Below are positions 13,222-26,603 of a stretch of 64,000 nucleotides of DNA, in pieces; the stretch's first letter is position 1, and every line of letters begins with the position of its first letter. Made by a program: the position numbers and the translations under genes. Source of the DNA: Dioscorea cayenensis subsp. rotundata (taxonomy: Eukaryota; Streptophyta; Magnoliopsida; Dioscoreales; Dioscoreaceae); contig NC_052477.1 in assembly GCF_009730915.1 (NCBI RefSeq), forward strand, positions 24,508,578 through 24,572,577, written 5' to 3'. Under the pieces are notes generated by a model, which saw only the letters and a program-made list of their open reading frames with translations, was not told the DNA's origin and did not search any database.

Positions 13222-16200
13222 ATGGCCACCAAACCTCATCGTCTTCACCAAAGTACTCTCCTTCCTCCTTTCCTCCTCTTTTCTCTCGCTCTATATCTCT
13301 CTCTCTCTCTCTCTCTCTCTCTTCTTAGGTCTTTTCAATTTCTTCTCTCCTCCCTTCCCTGTTCTTTGTTGCAGTTGTTGCTGGTGCTACTCTTCAGGGC
13401 GCCTCCAAGAAGCCTAGGACACTGATGGTTGATTCCGCCATGCAAGACGGATTCTCTAAGTACGCTGAGTATCTCAATGAACTTGTATGTAGTATGAATC
13501 TCTTTCTGTTTGATTTTCCTTTTGTCTTTCTGTCAAATGTTGCTTTTTGACTGTTAGCATTGTGATTTCTGAAAACTTGATTTTAGATCTTGGAAAGCAT
13601 AATGAGTTTGAATCATATGAGATGTCTTTATCTATAAACGCAAAGTGATAATTTTTGCTACAGAAAGGCTTGCTTATGGACGTGAGTAATGTTTTTAATG
13701 AGAAAAGTAATGTTTATAGGAGGAGGATATCTTCATATCCATTTTTCTAATGGGGTTTGTTGAGAATAATAATCCCTTGTTTTTTTAATTTCAAAAATGG
13801 TTTTGAAAGCACACGTTTGGTAATTTTGGTTGTGGATAGTTCAGAACACTCAGAACACTTAGAGATTTGTATGTATTAGTAGTGGTATATTGTTTTTCTG
13901 TGGTTGTGGCTGATAGGTGTGCTGAAAAATTAGAGCTAGTGTACATGCGGCTCGCCTTTTCCATCCTTGATTATGCCTAAAGGTCTTTGCAAGTTATATT
14001 CATCACATAATCAGTTGTGAAGTGTTCCTCTGAAAATTTAATGTTTAATCTAGTGACTCTAGCCTTGTCAAATGTATGCTCAAATGATCTTGCTATTAGT
14101 CTGTATTTTGTCTGATGAGGTTAACATTTGACATGTTTTTAAGCATCACCAAATGTGGGCAATCTATTTGGGATTAAAAGCCACTGAAATCTGTCCTCTC
14201 ACAGAGAAGAACAACTTGAACTACTATATTTTTGCATGTATATGTTTTTCTGTTCAAGTCATCGTTGTTTTTGGCATTTGGTTTAAATGAAGACGCACAG
14301 ACTTGTTCAGTGTGCTATCTGGTGGTTGATATGTGTTTGGCCTGAGATATGAAACTTGAAACTTTCTTTATCGAGCCACCAACACTGTGGTGGTTTCAAT
14401 AAACCTTATGGTTCATTTTACCTTACATTCTTCAGTTAACACCCAATTGCAAATCCAAGGCTTTTTCTTTCCATTTAACTTATAATAGGGTATGGTTTCT
14501 TCCTTTCCTGTTTCCATAAAGATCAGCTGCTACCAATTAGAAAGCTAGGTGCTAAAGGCATGCTTTTCTAGGCCATACTTTTATTCAAGTTTTATTCAAC
14601 AAAAAAAAAGTTCTTCAAGCATCATTTCGCCATTCAGTAGTGTGATTATTCAAGTAAATATTATCATATTCTCTAATATCTAATCCACCGCAACCAAATT
14701 GTAGAAAGGTCCATCACATCCTTCAGTCCAGTTTTACTCTTTTGATTATTAACTGTAAACCAGTTCTTCTCCAAAGGACAAGAATGTTGATATCTGTATC
14801 TGATGCACATAGAGCTTACAGTAGGGATGCATGCCCTTCAAGCTTCAAAACTTGAGCTTGCAAAGAACAACTTTATTTTGCTCAAGTGCTTTAAAACCTT
14901 CTCTTTACTATGTAATTGATTGATTTAGGTTTTATGATAATAGTTTGAAGCTCATCCAACTTGGTGATACCTTCTTTTATGTGATTGATTCCTGATCTTA
15001 ACTAGAGTATTACAAGGGTGAAAGATTATACATTAACTGTTACCAAGTTCTTATCAGCTTAACTTGGCATAGTTTGAATAGTTTATCCTTGACTAGTTAC
15101 TTTGGTAATTATATTATTATTTTGTTTGATATCTTGTTAGTTCTTTATCTTATATGGGTTTATGTTTTTATATATCTTGTAAGTAAAGTATGAGAAGATC
15201 AATAAGAAATTGTTTTAGTTTTATTTATTGTTTGATCAACTGATACAGAAATATCATTGTATTTTGAAACTGCTTTTATAAGAAATCAGACTCCTCTGGT
15301 ATACTGTTTGACTTATGTTAGATTTTCTAATCAAGGTATTCTTCTTGATGAGAATGTGCATGTTGTCAACCATAGCTATCCATTTCTCTAGCAAAGGCGC
15401 AAGGCATTTCTTTTTAAGTTCCAGCATTTTCTTTTGTATTGGATTAAGTTTAAATTATTTTACTTTGATCAATGTTGAGATTTTAACTTGATGCCTGCTT
15501 CATTTTGTAGAATGATAAACGGGAGAGAATTGTAAAGGCAAGTCGTGATGTGACAATCAATAGCAAAAAGGTCATATTCCAGGTACACCGGTAAGCAAAT
15601 GAAATAATGTATGCATGATTTTTCCCCCTCTATTTAAATAACACTTGTTTGAATGGATTTTTGAATAAATTAAGGTCAGATCAACTAGAAATTGACTTTC
15701 TATTATTGATCAAATTTATCCAGTTAATGTGTTATGATAGTTCATAGCCACAATCATTCTTTCAGAGAATTTGTTCTTTTAATCAATCACTGGAAGACTA
15801 ATCTGTAGATTATCCAGCCATTGCATGACTCACAATACTTCTAGAATTAAATTTATGTTCATCTGATTGATAACTTTTAGAATGTAGAGAAGGCTATTTT
15901 ATGACCTATGAGTTAGTTACTGTTTTCCTAGACTGTCAGAGTTCCAAGATTCTGTCCTTAAGCCTTTAATTTGGTATGTTTGTATTCAAAATGTACTATA
16001 TTATTCTTTGGTAATAGTCTGTCATGTTTTACATTTTTTCCCCTCTAATGGCCCCACATTTTTTTTTCCATATCTTCTCACTTGTTTATAATTGCACCCT
16101 TTTCTGCTAATCAAACTCTCCTTACTTCAGGATCAGCAGAGGAAATAAAGAAGAAGTTTTAGCTAATGCAGAAAATCGATCTTGCAAATGTGACCAAGCA

Positions 16201-17054
16201 ATATATGTCAAAGCTAGTTAAGGAATTGCAAGGGACCGACTTTTGGAAGCTTAGAAGAGCATACACTTTTGGAGTTGAGCTTTTGTGAACATTATTTTAA
16301 TCTTTAGTTAAACACATTTACTGTCATATAAGGTTTGTTAGGTTCAATGCAGGTTCAAGAGTATGTCGAAGCTGCGACACTTTGCAACTTTTGCAAGACT
16401 GGAACTCTCTTGAACCTTTCTGAGATCAACGCTAGCTTGCTCCCTCTTAGTGATCCATCTATTGAACCCTTGCAGATAAATGTCCTTGACTACATTTTGG
16501 GGGTGACTGTCAAATTCGCCATTTCAATTTTTGATTTTCTTGTGCACAGACAACACTCAAGTAGGATTTATTGGTTCAGATCGCAGATCTCACCGGAGAA
16601 CTGATGAGGCTAGCAATTGGTCGAATATCAGATGGAGAAGTTGAATATGCTAAGAAGATATGCAGCTTCGTACGGGATATTTATCGGGAGTTAACTCTTC
16701 TAGTACCCATTATGGAGGACAATGCTGACATGAAGAAGAAAATGGAAACTATGCTTCAAAGTGTAGTGAAGATTGAAAACGGTACGGTTCCTCTCCTCAC
16801 TTTATGAAGCTTATTAAAACTTCTTCAATACTATGTCAAGCTATTGGTAATTTTTCAGCTTGCATACATGCTCGTCAAGTTCAAATTTCCAAGGATTTCT
16901 TTGATAAGTAATGAGAATATAATTTTTTCCACATTACTATGGTGCATTTGCAGCTTGCTACAGTGTACATGTTCGAGGATCAGAGTATATTCCATTGCTA
17001 GGTACCAATGATCCCGATTTCTCCCTCTTTGGTGCAGCCGACTTCGAACCATGA
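13222..17054 (+). CDS. TSNAX: translin-associated factor X (TRAX), one frame break
   Basis: Six exons with GT-AG introns: 13222-13252, 13375-13484, 15511-15590, 16131-16273, 16353-16502, 16580-16781, then a last one at 16954-17054, so seven segments in all. Landmarks are MATKPHRLHQ, SKYAEYLNEL, KRERIVKASRD, KKVIFQVHRIS, ELQGTDFWKLRRAYTFG, VQEYVEAATL, LQINVLDYILG, ADLTGELMRLAIGRISDG and CYSVHVRGSEYIPLLG, the order found in plant TRAX. TRAX pairs with translin to form the C3PO endoribonuclease of the RISC pathway; the acidic residues in QEYVEA are of the catalytic type. Exon 4 has one extra base near 16179-16184. Read straight through, it hits a stop soon after; one frame earlier the homology resumes. 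The start is the MATKP ATG; an in-frame ATG at 13174 would add 16 residues. All splice sites are intact, so either a sequence error or a recent mutation is possible. Confidence 0.88.
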
Positions 17055-18129
17055 ATAAGAAACTCTACTTGTCAGGCATTGTTTAGTCTTTGCTGATATA
17101 ATTTTGAATCAAGACTTTGATACCAATGCCATTGCCAAGCTTGGCATTCTATGCCTCTTGGAAATTTGAATTTCACTTGCATTCTGTTCACTTGGTACTG
17201 GCAGCTCTTTTATGAAGCTTCTTCATCCTTTCCCTTTCTCTGTTTACAAACATTTTACTTGTTTCTCAAGAATGTATTTTGGTGGTTGGGCTGATGCTAA
17301 CATTGGAGAAATTTTGAGAATGATGCTTGTGAGAATATGGTACTGTATCACTGTATCATGTGGTTCATTGCATTGAAACCTTAAAGTTTTCTCTGCAAAG
17401 CTGCAAATTAGCTTGAACTTTTTCACTTTTTTCCTTAATCAACTTTCTGAAGTGTTGGTATTGAATGGTGTGCTCAATGATGTTCTTATGGATGGTTGTG
17501 AATTCTTACCATGTTTTTTTTTATTATGGGACTTTGTTTTCTATTTATTTAATATAATTCTAATTGGGATAAAATCCTTTTTTGAAAAATGTTTGCTTTT
17601 CTTTGAAGTCCTTGGAGAATATTGTAGCATTTTTTTTTGTTTTTATAAAATTGATTGGATTATGTGAGAATTTATCAATTTATTTGAAGAAGGGATATTT
17701 AATGAGATTTATAATGATTCCATCAAATTACGCTATTAATCATCAAATTAATCAAGATTATTAATTTTTTTTTGATTTATTTTTCCAATTCATAGTTTTT
17801 TTAGAAAAATTTTCATATAGAATATATTTTCCCCAAAAAAAAAAAAATCAAAACGGCCCATAATTATTGATAAACACTATAAATATCTGTAATAATTGAA
17901 CCACCTCATCTATATAGTGAGAAACAATTCAAATTTCAACCATCAATGAGAAATTCAAATAAATTAAGATTTAAGTCTTATAAATTTTGAATTTAAATTT
18001 ATTTGGAATTGATAAACCAACTAACATAATTTTTTTAAACAGTTCAATCGAAGATTCTGTTGAATTTATTTATTTATTTTTAAAATCAACAGAATCCAAG
18101 CCCTATCCGAATCTAAAGATTCACCGCCC
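17055..18129. other. TRAX 3' region and intergenic DNA
   Basis: AT-rich, no coding signal recognised. It runs up to the hairpin at 18130 and the likely promoter of the ERI-1-like gene. Confidence 0.5.
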
Positions 18130-18161
18130 AAACCCGATAAGAGTGACCTCTTATCGGGTTT
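18130..18161. repeat. perfect 14-bp hairpin upstream of the ERI-1-like gene
   Basis: AAACCCGATAAGAG and its exact reverse complement are separated by TGAC. The hairpin lies about 450 bp before the next start codon. It contains GATAAG (I-box-like) on both strands. Its function is unknown. Confidence 0.7.
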
Positions 18162-18609
18162 CGGAGCTCCATTACCAATTCCAAAATCCATCACCACCAC
18201 TAGTGGGCCCCATTTATCACATAACACCAAACACAACTCTCACCCACTAAAATACCGCCACGTGCCAAAAATTGCTGTGAAGAACCAAACAGCGGATCCT
18301 AAGAGAAACCTCTTCATTTCTCTTTCACCGCTTCTCGTCTCTCGTCTGCTGTCACGCGCGCATGTAAGAACCGGACTTATTAAATAATTTAATTGATTGG
18401 AAAAATAAAAATAAAAATAAAAACCAAATAAATAAAAATTTAAATTTATGAAAAAAAAAGAAGGAAAACTATAAAAAATCTCAATCCTTTCCTTTTTATC
18501 TCGGTCCTTTCCAGATTCCATTCGAAATCCTCGAAATCGGTTTCTTTCTTTCTGCATGCACGTATGAATTTTTGATTCGGGATCATTGGGGATTTCTGGT
18601 TTTGAGATC

Positions 18610-21600
18610 ATGAGCGACGATCCAGACCCTGAAGGTACTTTTTTTTTTTTTGGTTCTCATTGTTGTTGTTTTGTTGTTTTTGATCCTTGTTTGGTGTTTT
18701 TTTATTGTGTTTGATTAGAATGGGGAAGGGATTTGTGGGTTCTTTGATCTAGGTCATGTTTTGTTCCATTTTGATGTTGTTTTTGGGCGAAAGGTGTTGA
18801 ATTTATTAGTTTTATCTTCGAAATTTAGTTTAATGCTTGAAGTTTTCATGCAAAGGCCGTCGCTTTTTGGAAATTGGAGCGAATCTCTGGTTATTTTGCT
18901 TTTTGGGGATTGAAAGGAATCTCTCATGGTTTGTTTTTGGATTTGATCTGGAAGTTTGGAGGATTGAGGCTCATTGCTGGGAATGCTGAGCTCTGTTGTC
19001 TTCCTTACTGATTTGTCGTTTGTTAGGTGTATGTGCTAATGAGATGCACGACCTAGTTGTGGTCTGGAGTCTAGTGTTAAGCATATGAAACAATTTGCTT
19101 TCAGCCTTGCAAAATAGGATTTTATACATAATTATACAAATGATGAAATGATATAATCTAGCAGTTTGTACGAATTCTACTTCTTGTTCCTTTGGGTTTC
19201 TATAGAACTCTTAACCCTAGTTTCGTTATTTGCTCCAATAATTCATATGCACAAATCTATCTATATATTAACCTTAGCATGAGCACAAGTTCTTTTTCTG
19301 TGCATTGGCAGGAAATTTTTTTTTTCTTTCATCATAAGAAGAAAAGTGGAATTTATTTCAGAGGTGTTCAAATGCTAGCCTTGAGTTCAACAAGAACTTT
19401 CTTTTAGAGGTCTTCCCTAATACTCTCTCTTTGACAAACCACTTTAAAGCCGTGAAACCATGATTGTTCCCGATTCTCTGGTCTCCCATTATTTACTCTT
19501 ATGGTTAATCATATTGGTGAAATAATAGAACTTTGCAGATCCGAAAGGCATTAGCCTTGCAATTGCTGCATATTGATGATAGAACTCCCCATAATAATGA
19601 CCTCTGTTTGCTCCATTCATGATGCTCTCATGACCTCCATTCACCCCTTCACTGGTGCTTTACCTGTTTAAAGTTCCTGTATCACAAAGCTTTCATATCT
19701 GGTTTCAAAGAGAATTAATTCAATGATCCTGTTTTCTGGTATAAGAGGAGGACAAGTGAATCATGATTTTGTGCTTGGTAGATGCTATGAGTTTATAATG
19801 CAATACATTATTGAATTCCACCAGTAAGCGATCCACTTGTGAATCTTCAATCTTGTAACACCCAGTCAGACTGTGTTCAGTAATGACAGCAACTTTCAAG
19901 GCTCAAAACATCCTAAAGTGAGGTTCTATACTAAAACATTGATCAAATTCCTACATCTGTATGTTATTCTTTGTGCTTCACATTTTTAGGAAGCTTACTG
20001 ATGTTTAGCAAATGCTAAATCGTTTTGGATTGAGTTAGAGGTCTGAGATGCCTGATTGAATTAATGATTGATAATTTCTGCATCAATAAGTCTGGCATTT
20101 AGTTCTTAAACATAGAAAATAATTGGGTAGCCGATATTCTACATGAAGATAACAATGGGGTGTGTATCCTGACTGATTTTTGTCATGGTTTCACAAGTTA
20201 TCTTAAAACATTTTTAAAGAAAAAACAGGAGCGGAATTACATAAAACATACACATAGGTTTTTGGCTGAAGTGAAACTCTAGCTATTCTTGTATAAATAA
20301 AGTTTCTTCATCTGTTAAATGATGCCAAACATCGCAGTGGTTCACATGATTGTAAGATTGTTACCCGTAACTTGCTGTGGTTTTGATAGTTTCTACTGAT
20401 TGTTTGTAACTTTATGATTTCTTTGAACAGACTCTAGCTTACAAGCTTTCATTTTTCTTCCTCAAATTAACTATGGCCTTTTTGCTCATGTCTTAAGGGG
20501 TGTAATGGATATTGATCATCTCATATGTCTTTTACCCTACAATCTAGATTGAGTGAATGTTTGACCAATAAAAACATTATTTGTTCATAAATATATCATA
20601 TTCTTCCTTTCTGTGTTTTTAATTTTTTTAATAGTTCTTCTAAATTCTTGAAGGGGCATGTTGATTCAATACTTTTCTTGATTTCTGTTTTCAGCATTTG
20701 GTTCTTCTTGGATATAGTTTGTTATTCTTAGGATCTGCATTCAAATTGAGTTTGTATTGTCTTTGACATTGCAGATATTAAATGAATTCTTTGTTACATA
20801 AACTATTACCATTCTATAGACATAAATCGCACTCTCTTCTTGCTTTGTTCTGTGTGCTTTTTGTCAAATTTTTATTGCTTTAGATCACATTGTTATCATT
20901 CTAGTTGTTTTTTTGTTTTTCCCTTTGTTTATGAGTTGGCCCTTGAAATTAAATGTCATCTTTTCTGCTACTTCAGGGCTTCATTAGTCTTTTACTTATT
21001 TTCTTTTTTGATTACAGAGTCAATGGACAAAAGAAATGAGGCATCTACTAAGGGTCTTCAATTTAACAGTCATCACTGTGGTTCTGAAGGAAGTGGCATT
21101 GCCATTAAACAAGATCATGAGCTGAAAGAAGAAATGAATGTCTACCCAAGTCATATGGAACCAAATAATTCATTTCACAGGATTTCTTATACACCTCTAA
21201 ATCATGCCTATGTCAGACCCTGTTATCATCAAGAGTTTTGGACAATGCCAAATACTTATTCTGATGTTCACAAGGTACCACAGAGTCAAATGGGTACCTT
21301 TGAGAACAATTTTTACCAAATGAACAGGGATTATTTCTTTCCTGTTGAAAATAGATTTCAGTATGTGCCACTGAAAATGTTTACTCAAGGGTACCAACGT
21401 GACCTTCAATTTCAAGAATTTGAGTATTTTGTGGTTATTGACTTTGAGGCAACTTGTGATAAGGAAAAGAAACCTAGTCCACAAGAAATTATTGAATTTC
21501 CATCCGTTATAGTTAATAGTGTGACTGGACATCTAGAAGATTTCTTTCAAACTTACGTTCGGCCTGCTTACCATCAGCATCTGACTGATTTCTGCAAGGA

Positions 21601-24600
21601 ACTCACTGGTATCCAGCAAATTCAGGTATTCATGGATTTACATCCTTTCATCCATGCATTTTGTGTTATTAAGTAGTTTGTTAATTTTCAAGTCATGGTA
21701 TTTCATGTGGATTTATATATACATATATATATTTATCTATTTGTATGTTCTTTTGTCAATCATATTTTTATTACATGTTTTATTTGCTCTGTGATATTTA
21801 CTTACAATTCTTTTTTATTTTTTATTTACCATTTTCTGAATTCTTGATAACACCTTCATGCCATCCGTATTTATTTTTCTGTGGCTGTTCATGATTATTA
21901 CAGAATTGCTGTTGGTGCCTCATGCTGGCTGGCTTTACAGTATATATGCTGTAGTCAGAAGTTTGAATCATAATCTTTTGGGCAAGACATGAACAACATT
22001 AAGCATACACAAAATTATGCAGAGAATGAAACTACCTTGATTATTGTTTGGGTTTGAAAAAAAAAAAGAGAATTTGGTCATCTAGTTCATTAAAAGATTG
22101 CATATGGAGAAAAAATTGCTCTTCTGTCCTCGGTAGAAATTCAAATGAGAACACAGAAAGTCATATATGGAACATTAATGAGTCTTTACCTGATCATTAA
22201 TTTAATCCTAGATGCTTGCATACATGATATTTGGGAAAAGGGTGCAAGTTTCATGGACCACATACTCTGATAAATCCAGGACTACTAGGAACAAAAATAC
22301 CAGTGCACCTTCTTCCCGAATGTGGCATGTTTCATTATTCTTCTTTGACAGCAGTTGTTCAATCAGGTGTTTGTCTTATGTTCTGCTCATGTGATCAATC
22401 AGAAAAATTAATAAGATCAGCATGTCTTGCTTTCTGCATAAGTGTTTGGATCCTAATACCTGTTTTTTATTTCCATTATCTCTAGCACTTTTTTTGCTTT
22501 TCTTTCTTCCACTTTAATGCTAATTTCCTTGAGGAAAGGTAACTATGAAGTTGAAAAGCAAAAGGAAACCAAAGAATATTGTTGTGGCTAGGTCTGTAGG
22601 CAGAACTTTAGCTGAGGTCAATTTCTACTTCAGGACATTGTGAAATTACCTGTGAATCTCTATGTACGTGGGTTTCTTTGCATACTGTTTAGAAACATGG
22701 TATGCTTGAAATATTCTTTTTCTTTGTAAAGAATTTGAATTAATATTCTTTACCTTTAATATGAGACATGTATTCTTTTGCTTCTACAGAGTTAGCTTTC
22801 TTGAAAAGTCAAATTTATAGATAAAAGATCAGAGTCATTTTTTGCCCTATGACTTTATCTAGGCTCTTGTGTTCCACTTTTGATGGAACAGAGATTTTTG
22901 GGTTCTGTCACTGAAAGCGATTCCATAGCTTTATTGATCGCCATCTTAAGTTATTGCCACACAACTGCAATTGTCTTTCTAAAGATTTCACCACACTCAT
23001 AATTTTATTGTGGCCAAGGTACTGCATTTTGATGACATAGTTCTTGTCTCTTCAGGCTTTTAAACAGAGCCATTCTGCCTCATCATGTTTCTGACATGGT
23101 GACATCCTTGACTGAAACATTTCGTTGCGCTAAACTGTTTGCATTTGTGTGATTTGTTCCATGGATCTACAATGCATTTTTTTGTGACATCCATAAGTTG
23201 TTTGAGGATCCTCCAAATAAATCCTGGTCTAAATTACAAGGTGTATTTAATGATAATTGACCTTTTTGTTCTCCAGAATAATAGTTTAAACTCAATTCTT
23301 ATATTACTTTTATTATTATTGAGTTATTTAATAGTTTGTTGTTTCAGAACCTAACAGAGTTTATTTCTTTTTGTCATTTGATTATAATACTAGAACCTCT
23401 TCTTTCAGCATATGTTGCAGAATAGTGGTGCTCTTATATCCACATATAGTTGTTTTGCCTTTTTAGAATGAAATTTGCTAAGCTGGTTTCATTGCGTGTA
23501 CTCAGGTGGATACAGGTGTTCCTCTGAATGTAGCTCTAGGCATGCATGATAGATGGTTGGAAGGTAATGGCATCAAGCATAAACGCTTTGCTGTTGTGAC
23601 ATGGGGTGATTGGGATTGTCGCACTATGTTAGAGTCTGAGTGTCGGTTTAAAAGGATCCCAAAGCCTCCATACTTCAATAGGTAAGTGCTCCCATGTGAT
23701 CTTTTTATCCAATATGGGACATTTAGATTTTTGCCATGTGGAATGCTTGATTTTTCTCATGATTCTGTGTATCTGTTGTGTTTGTTTATGTGGATCGCAA
23801 TATAAATGTCATCCTCTTCTCAAATAAATGTCAACAAAAGAGAAGTGGTATTAACGAGAAATGACATGGCCGTATTCTTCAGTTGGCCATCATCCAATTT
23901 TTCTAATCTTATGCTTGTTTGACTATTATAATGCTAGTGGTTAACATGTAATTACAGATTTTATGAGATATATGAGAAATTGAAGTTTAATAAGGGTGTT
24001 CATCTAGGCCTCATACTTTCGATTTGGTTGATTTGAACCCATTACCTAATTGTTGGGATTCTACTTCTACATCCTTAAATGCAAGAGAAACTTGCACAGC
24101 ATCATTTGTTGAGCACATTTCTGGCATGGGATTCACAAATTGCTGAAGGATTAAAATTGGAATTCTAGTTATTAGACGGGAATAAGATTGTTGCATTTAT
24201 ATACAAATATGCGATTATGGTATGTAATGGTAGACGGCAATATTAGATAAAATAAAATTATAGTGTCAAATTTTCATGGTGTAAATAACTATTAATTGAA
24301 ACAGATAAACAACCATTAAATGAATGGCCAACTTTTAATTGGTTATCCTTTGAATCTTGTCTGGATGCTATCTTGTCTTCAGCTAGCCTATGGAATCATG
24401 TAGTATCACTGATTTCCATACTAGTACCTGATTCATGCTTTTAACTCGCCATATAAAATTGTTCATCATATTTCCAAGTTTTCTACAAGTGTTCTTGCTA
24501 CAACAAATTAGAACATTGTATTGGTGGTGAACATGATTATCATTTGTCATTTCCATCTTCAAGTACACTTTCATTTCAGTATTGCCTTTTGTTTTTTTTC

Positions 24601-25907
24601 TTCCGCAACGATTTGTCCTAAAAAATTTATTGATATGGTATGGTAATGATTCAATTGATGTAAGATGTTTCTGTTGTCCTATTAACACCATTTGAAGTCC
24701 CAAATGCAAATGGTGGACTATCAAAGAAAACATGGAGAATCCAATAACAGTACTATAGTGACAAGCTCAGCTACAGAGCAGACAGGGTTGATATATATAT
24801 ATATATATCTATATGCTAGTCATAGTTTAAGACACTAGTTGTTATGAGATGACGTGAATAAACATCTCCTGTCTTCTGTGGATCTCGTCAGAAAGAAAAT
24901 TTCATGCTAGAATTTCATCTAAAACCTATATGAATGGACAAATTAAAAAGACTTTGCTAAGGAAACAACAATTATTAATGAATTCCAAATCAACATGATT
25001 AATAAGACATATATATTAGTCAAATTTATGAGAGAATCGCTCCTTATGTTATCAAGTGTACATACTGTTCTTCATCAGGAAAAGTCCATTTAATATGAGG
25101 GAAAAGGTTTATTTTGGACAAGGTTAGTTGTCACAATGATAATATTTTGTTCTTTCATCCTCAATCTTATTGAAAATTCTATGTGAAATATTGATGGCGA
25201 AGGCATTAATTCTCTGATATTGGTGTCAAATAGAAGCAAATCGTAGTTGGCAACTTCTACTACATGGCTGGGTTGTTTCTGTTACTTTGAGATAGTATCC
25301 TAGACATGCACATGTTAGTATACTTCTGATAGAGGCTTAGGCAATTTAGCATTAGGCGCAGTTCTTTAATGATTTCTTGATTTTTCAGTTGATGACTTTC
25401 GGCATTTGTGCGCAGGTGGATCAATTTAAAAGTTCCATTCCAAGACATGTTCGGTCGGGTTCGCTGCAATCTGAAGGAAGCAGTTCAGCTTATGGGCTGG
25501 CATGGGAGGGCCGCCCGCATTGCGGCCTCTTGATGATGCTCGCAACACAGCCCGCCTTCTTGCCCTTCTCATGCACCGGGGATTCAGGTTCTCCATTACC
25601 AATGAACTTCCATTTCATCCCTACAGACTGCCCATTCGCGACACACCAGCCATTCAACAATCATCCTATCGACCAAACCCCGCAACCTCAGAGACTGAAA
25701 GAGGCACCAAGACCGATGACGCAGTTTCATCCTTTCATCAATCCTATCAGTAGAGAAATGTTCAACTACTGCCATTGCGGCGTGATGAGCAGCAAGTCTT
25801 TTATTCGCAAGCCTGGACCATCGCAAGGACGGTGTTTCTTCGGGTGTGGGAATTGGACCGCATCAAGGCGCGCCGTCTGCAACTACTTTGCTTGGGCTTC
25901 TCCATGA
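18610..25907 (+). CDS. ERI-1-like 3'-5' exoribonuclease with GRF zinc finger, frame breaks in last exon
   Basis: Four exons: 18610-18634, 21018-21625, 23506-23681 and 25416-25907. The first three join in frame (MSDDPDPEESMDKR...). The DEDDh exonuclease domain begins with FVVIDFEATCD (Asp about residue 150, Glu 152), followed by SPQEIIEFPSVIVN, FCKELTGIQQIQ, the motif-II region VVTWGDWDCRTMLESECRFK, and INLKVPFQDMFG. In the last exon the homology moves through three frames: KEAVQLMGW, then WEGRPHCGL from 25503, then DDARNTARLLALLMHRGFRF from 25532, then back to the second frame for the C-terminal GRF zinc finger (NYCHCGV...KPGPSQGRCFFGCGNW...YFAWASP, stop 25905-25907). Read without shifts the protein stops at 25533, losing the motif-III His/Asp and the zinc finger. 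The family trims rRNA 3' ends and degrades small RNAs. Expected length is about 430 residues. Confidence 0.85.
18635..21017 (+). other. long first intron of the ERI-1-like gene
   Basis: This 2.4-kb intron runs from GGTACTT to TTACAG|AG. No coding or repeat feature is recognised inside. Confidence 0.7.
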
Positions 25908-25919
25908 AAGGTTAAAGAA

Positions 25920-26603
25920 GATGATCATGCATTGTTTGGTAAATATTAGTAGACTTTCTCATTGCTCATATGTAATATGAGTCTCTTTGGGTAGGAAACT
26001 GACTTCCTGTTGATAAATTGGGGAATCAGATGCTGTTTAGGATACTTCTCCCTTTTACATGCTTAGACATGTTTAATTATTATCTTAAATAAACTGTGCT
26101 GTGGTCTTGGTCTTGGGCCATCTGATGGAAAGCTTGTGTGACTTCTTAGTGCTTTCTTAGTGCATTATCACTTTGATTAAGTTTCGTTGTCCTAATGTAA
26201 TAAATTTGTAGATATGCGAATTTGCTTATGTTTAAAAATTTACACTTGAACATTAAATTAAATATTTCTAATAATTAATAGGCTTTTTATGAGTCTTAGC
26301 AAAAATTAAATTCATCACTACTCATTTAGAAACCATTTGAATCTGCCTAATTATTGTGTAAAATAGTGTTGGAGAAAGAAATAATATTTCATTAGTATAT
26401 AAATCCCCATAAATCTAATTGCTTAAAATTTTCTGATACATAATGATAATTTAACAGAAAAACTTTTAAAATTAATTAGTTGAATTTTTTGTTATTTTAT
26501 TCCTTTCATCACTCAATGACTTCATCATTCTTATAAATTAAAAAAAAAAAATAAACAAACAAATAAAATAAAATAAAATAAGACTACAAACCTTAATTAA
26601 ACT
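25920..26603. other. convergent intergenic region
   Basis: The tails of the plus-strand exonuclease and the minus-strand P450 exon meet here. AT-rich, no other feature seen. Confidence 0.5.

Noticed and set aside
13105..13425. Alternative N-terminal frames over TRAX exon 1
   Set aside because: They run into the CT-rich intron; splicing at 13252/13375 gives the conserved N-terminus.
20840..21017. Open extension upstream of ERI-1-like exon 2
   Set aside because: Intron sequence; the acceptor at 21017 joins in frame to the 18610 exon.
25596..25826. Antisense frame over the exonuclease last exon
   Set aside because: Shadow of the plus-strand GC-rich exon.
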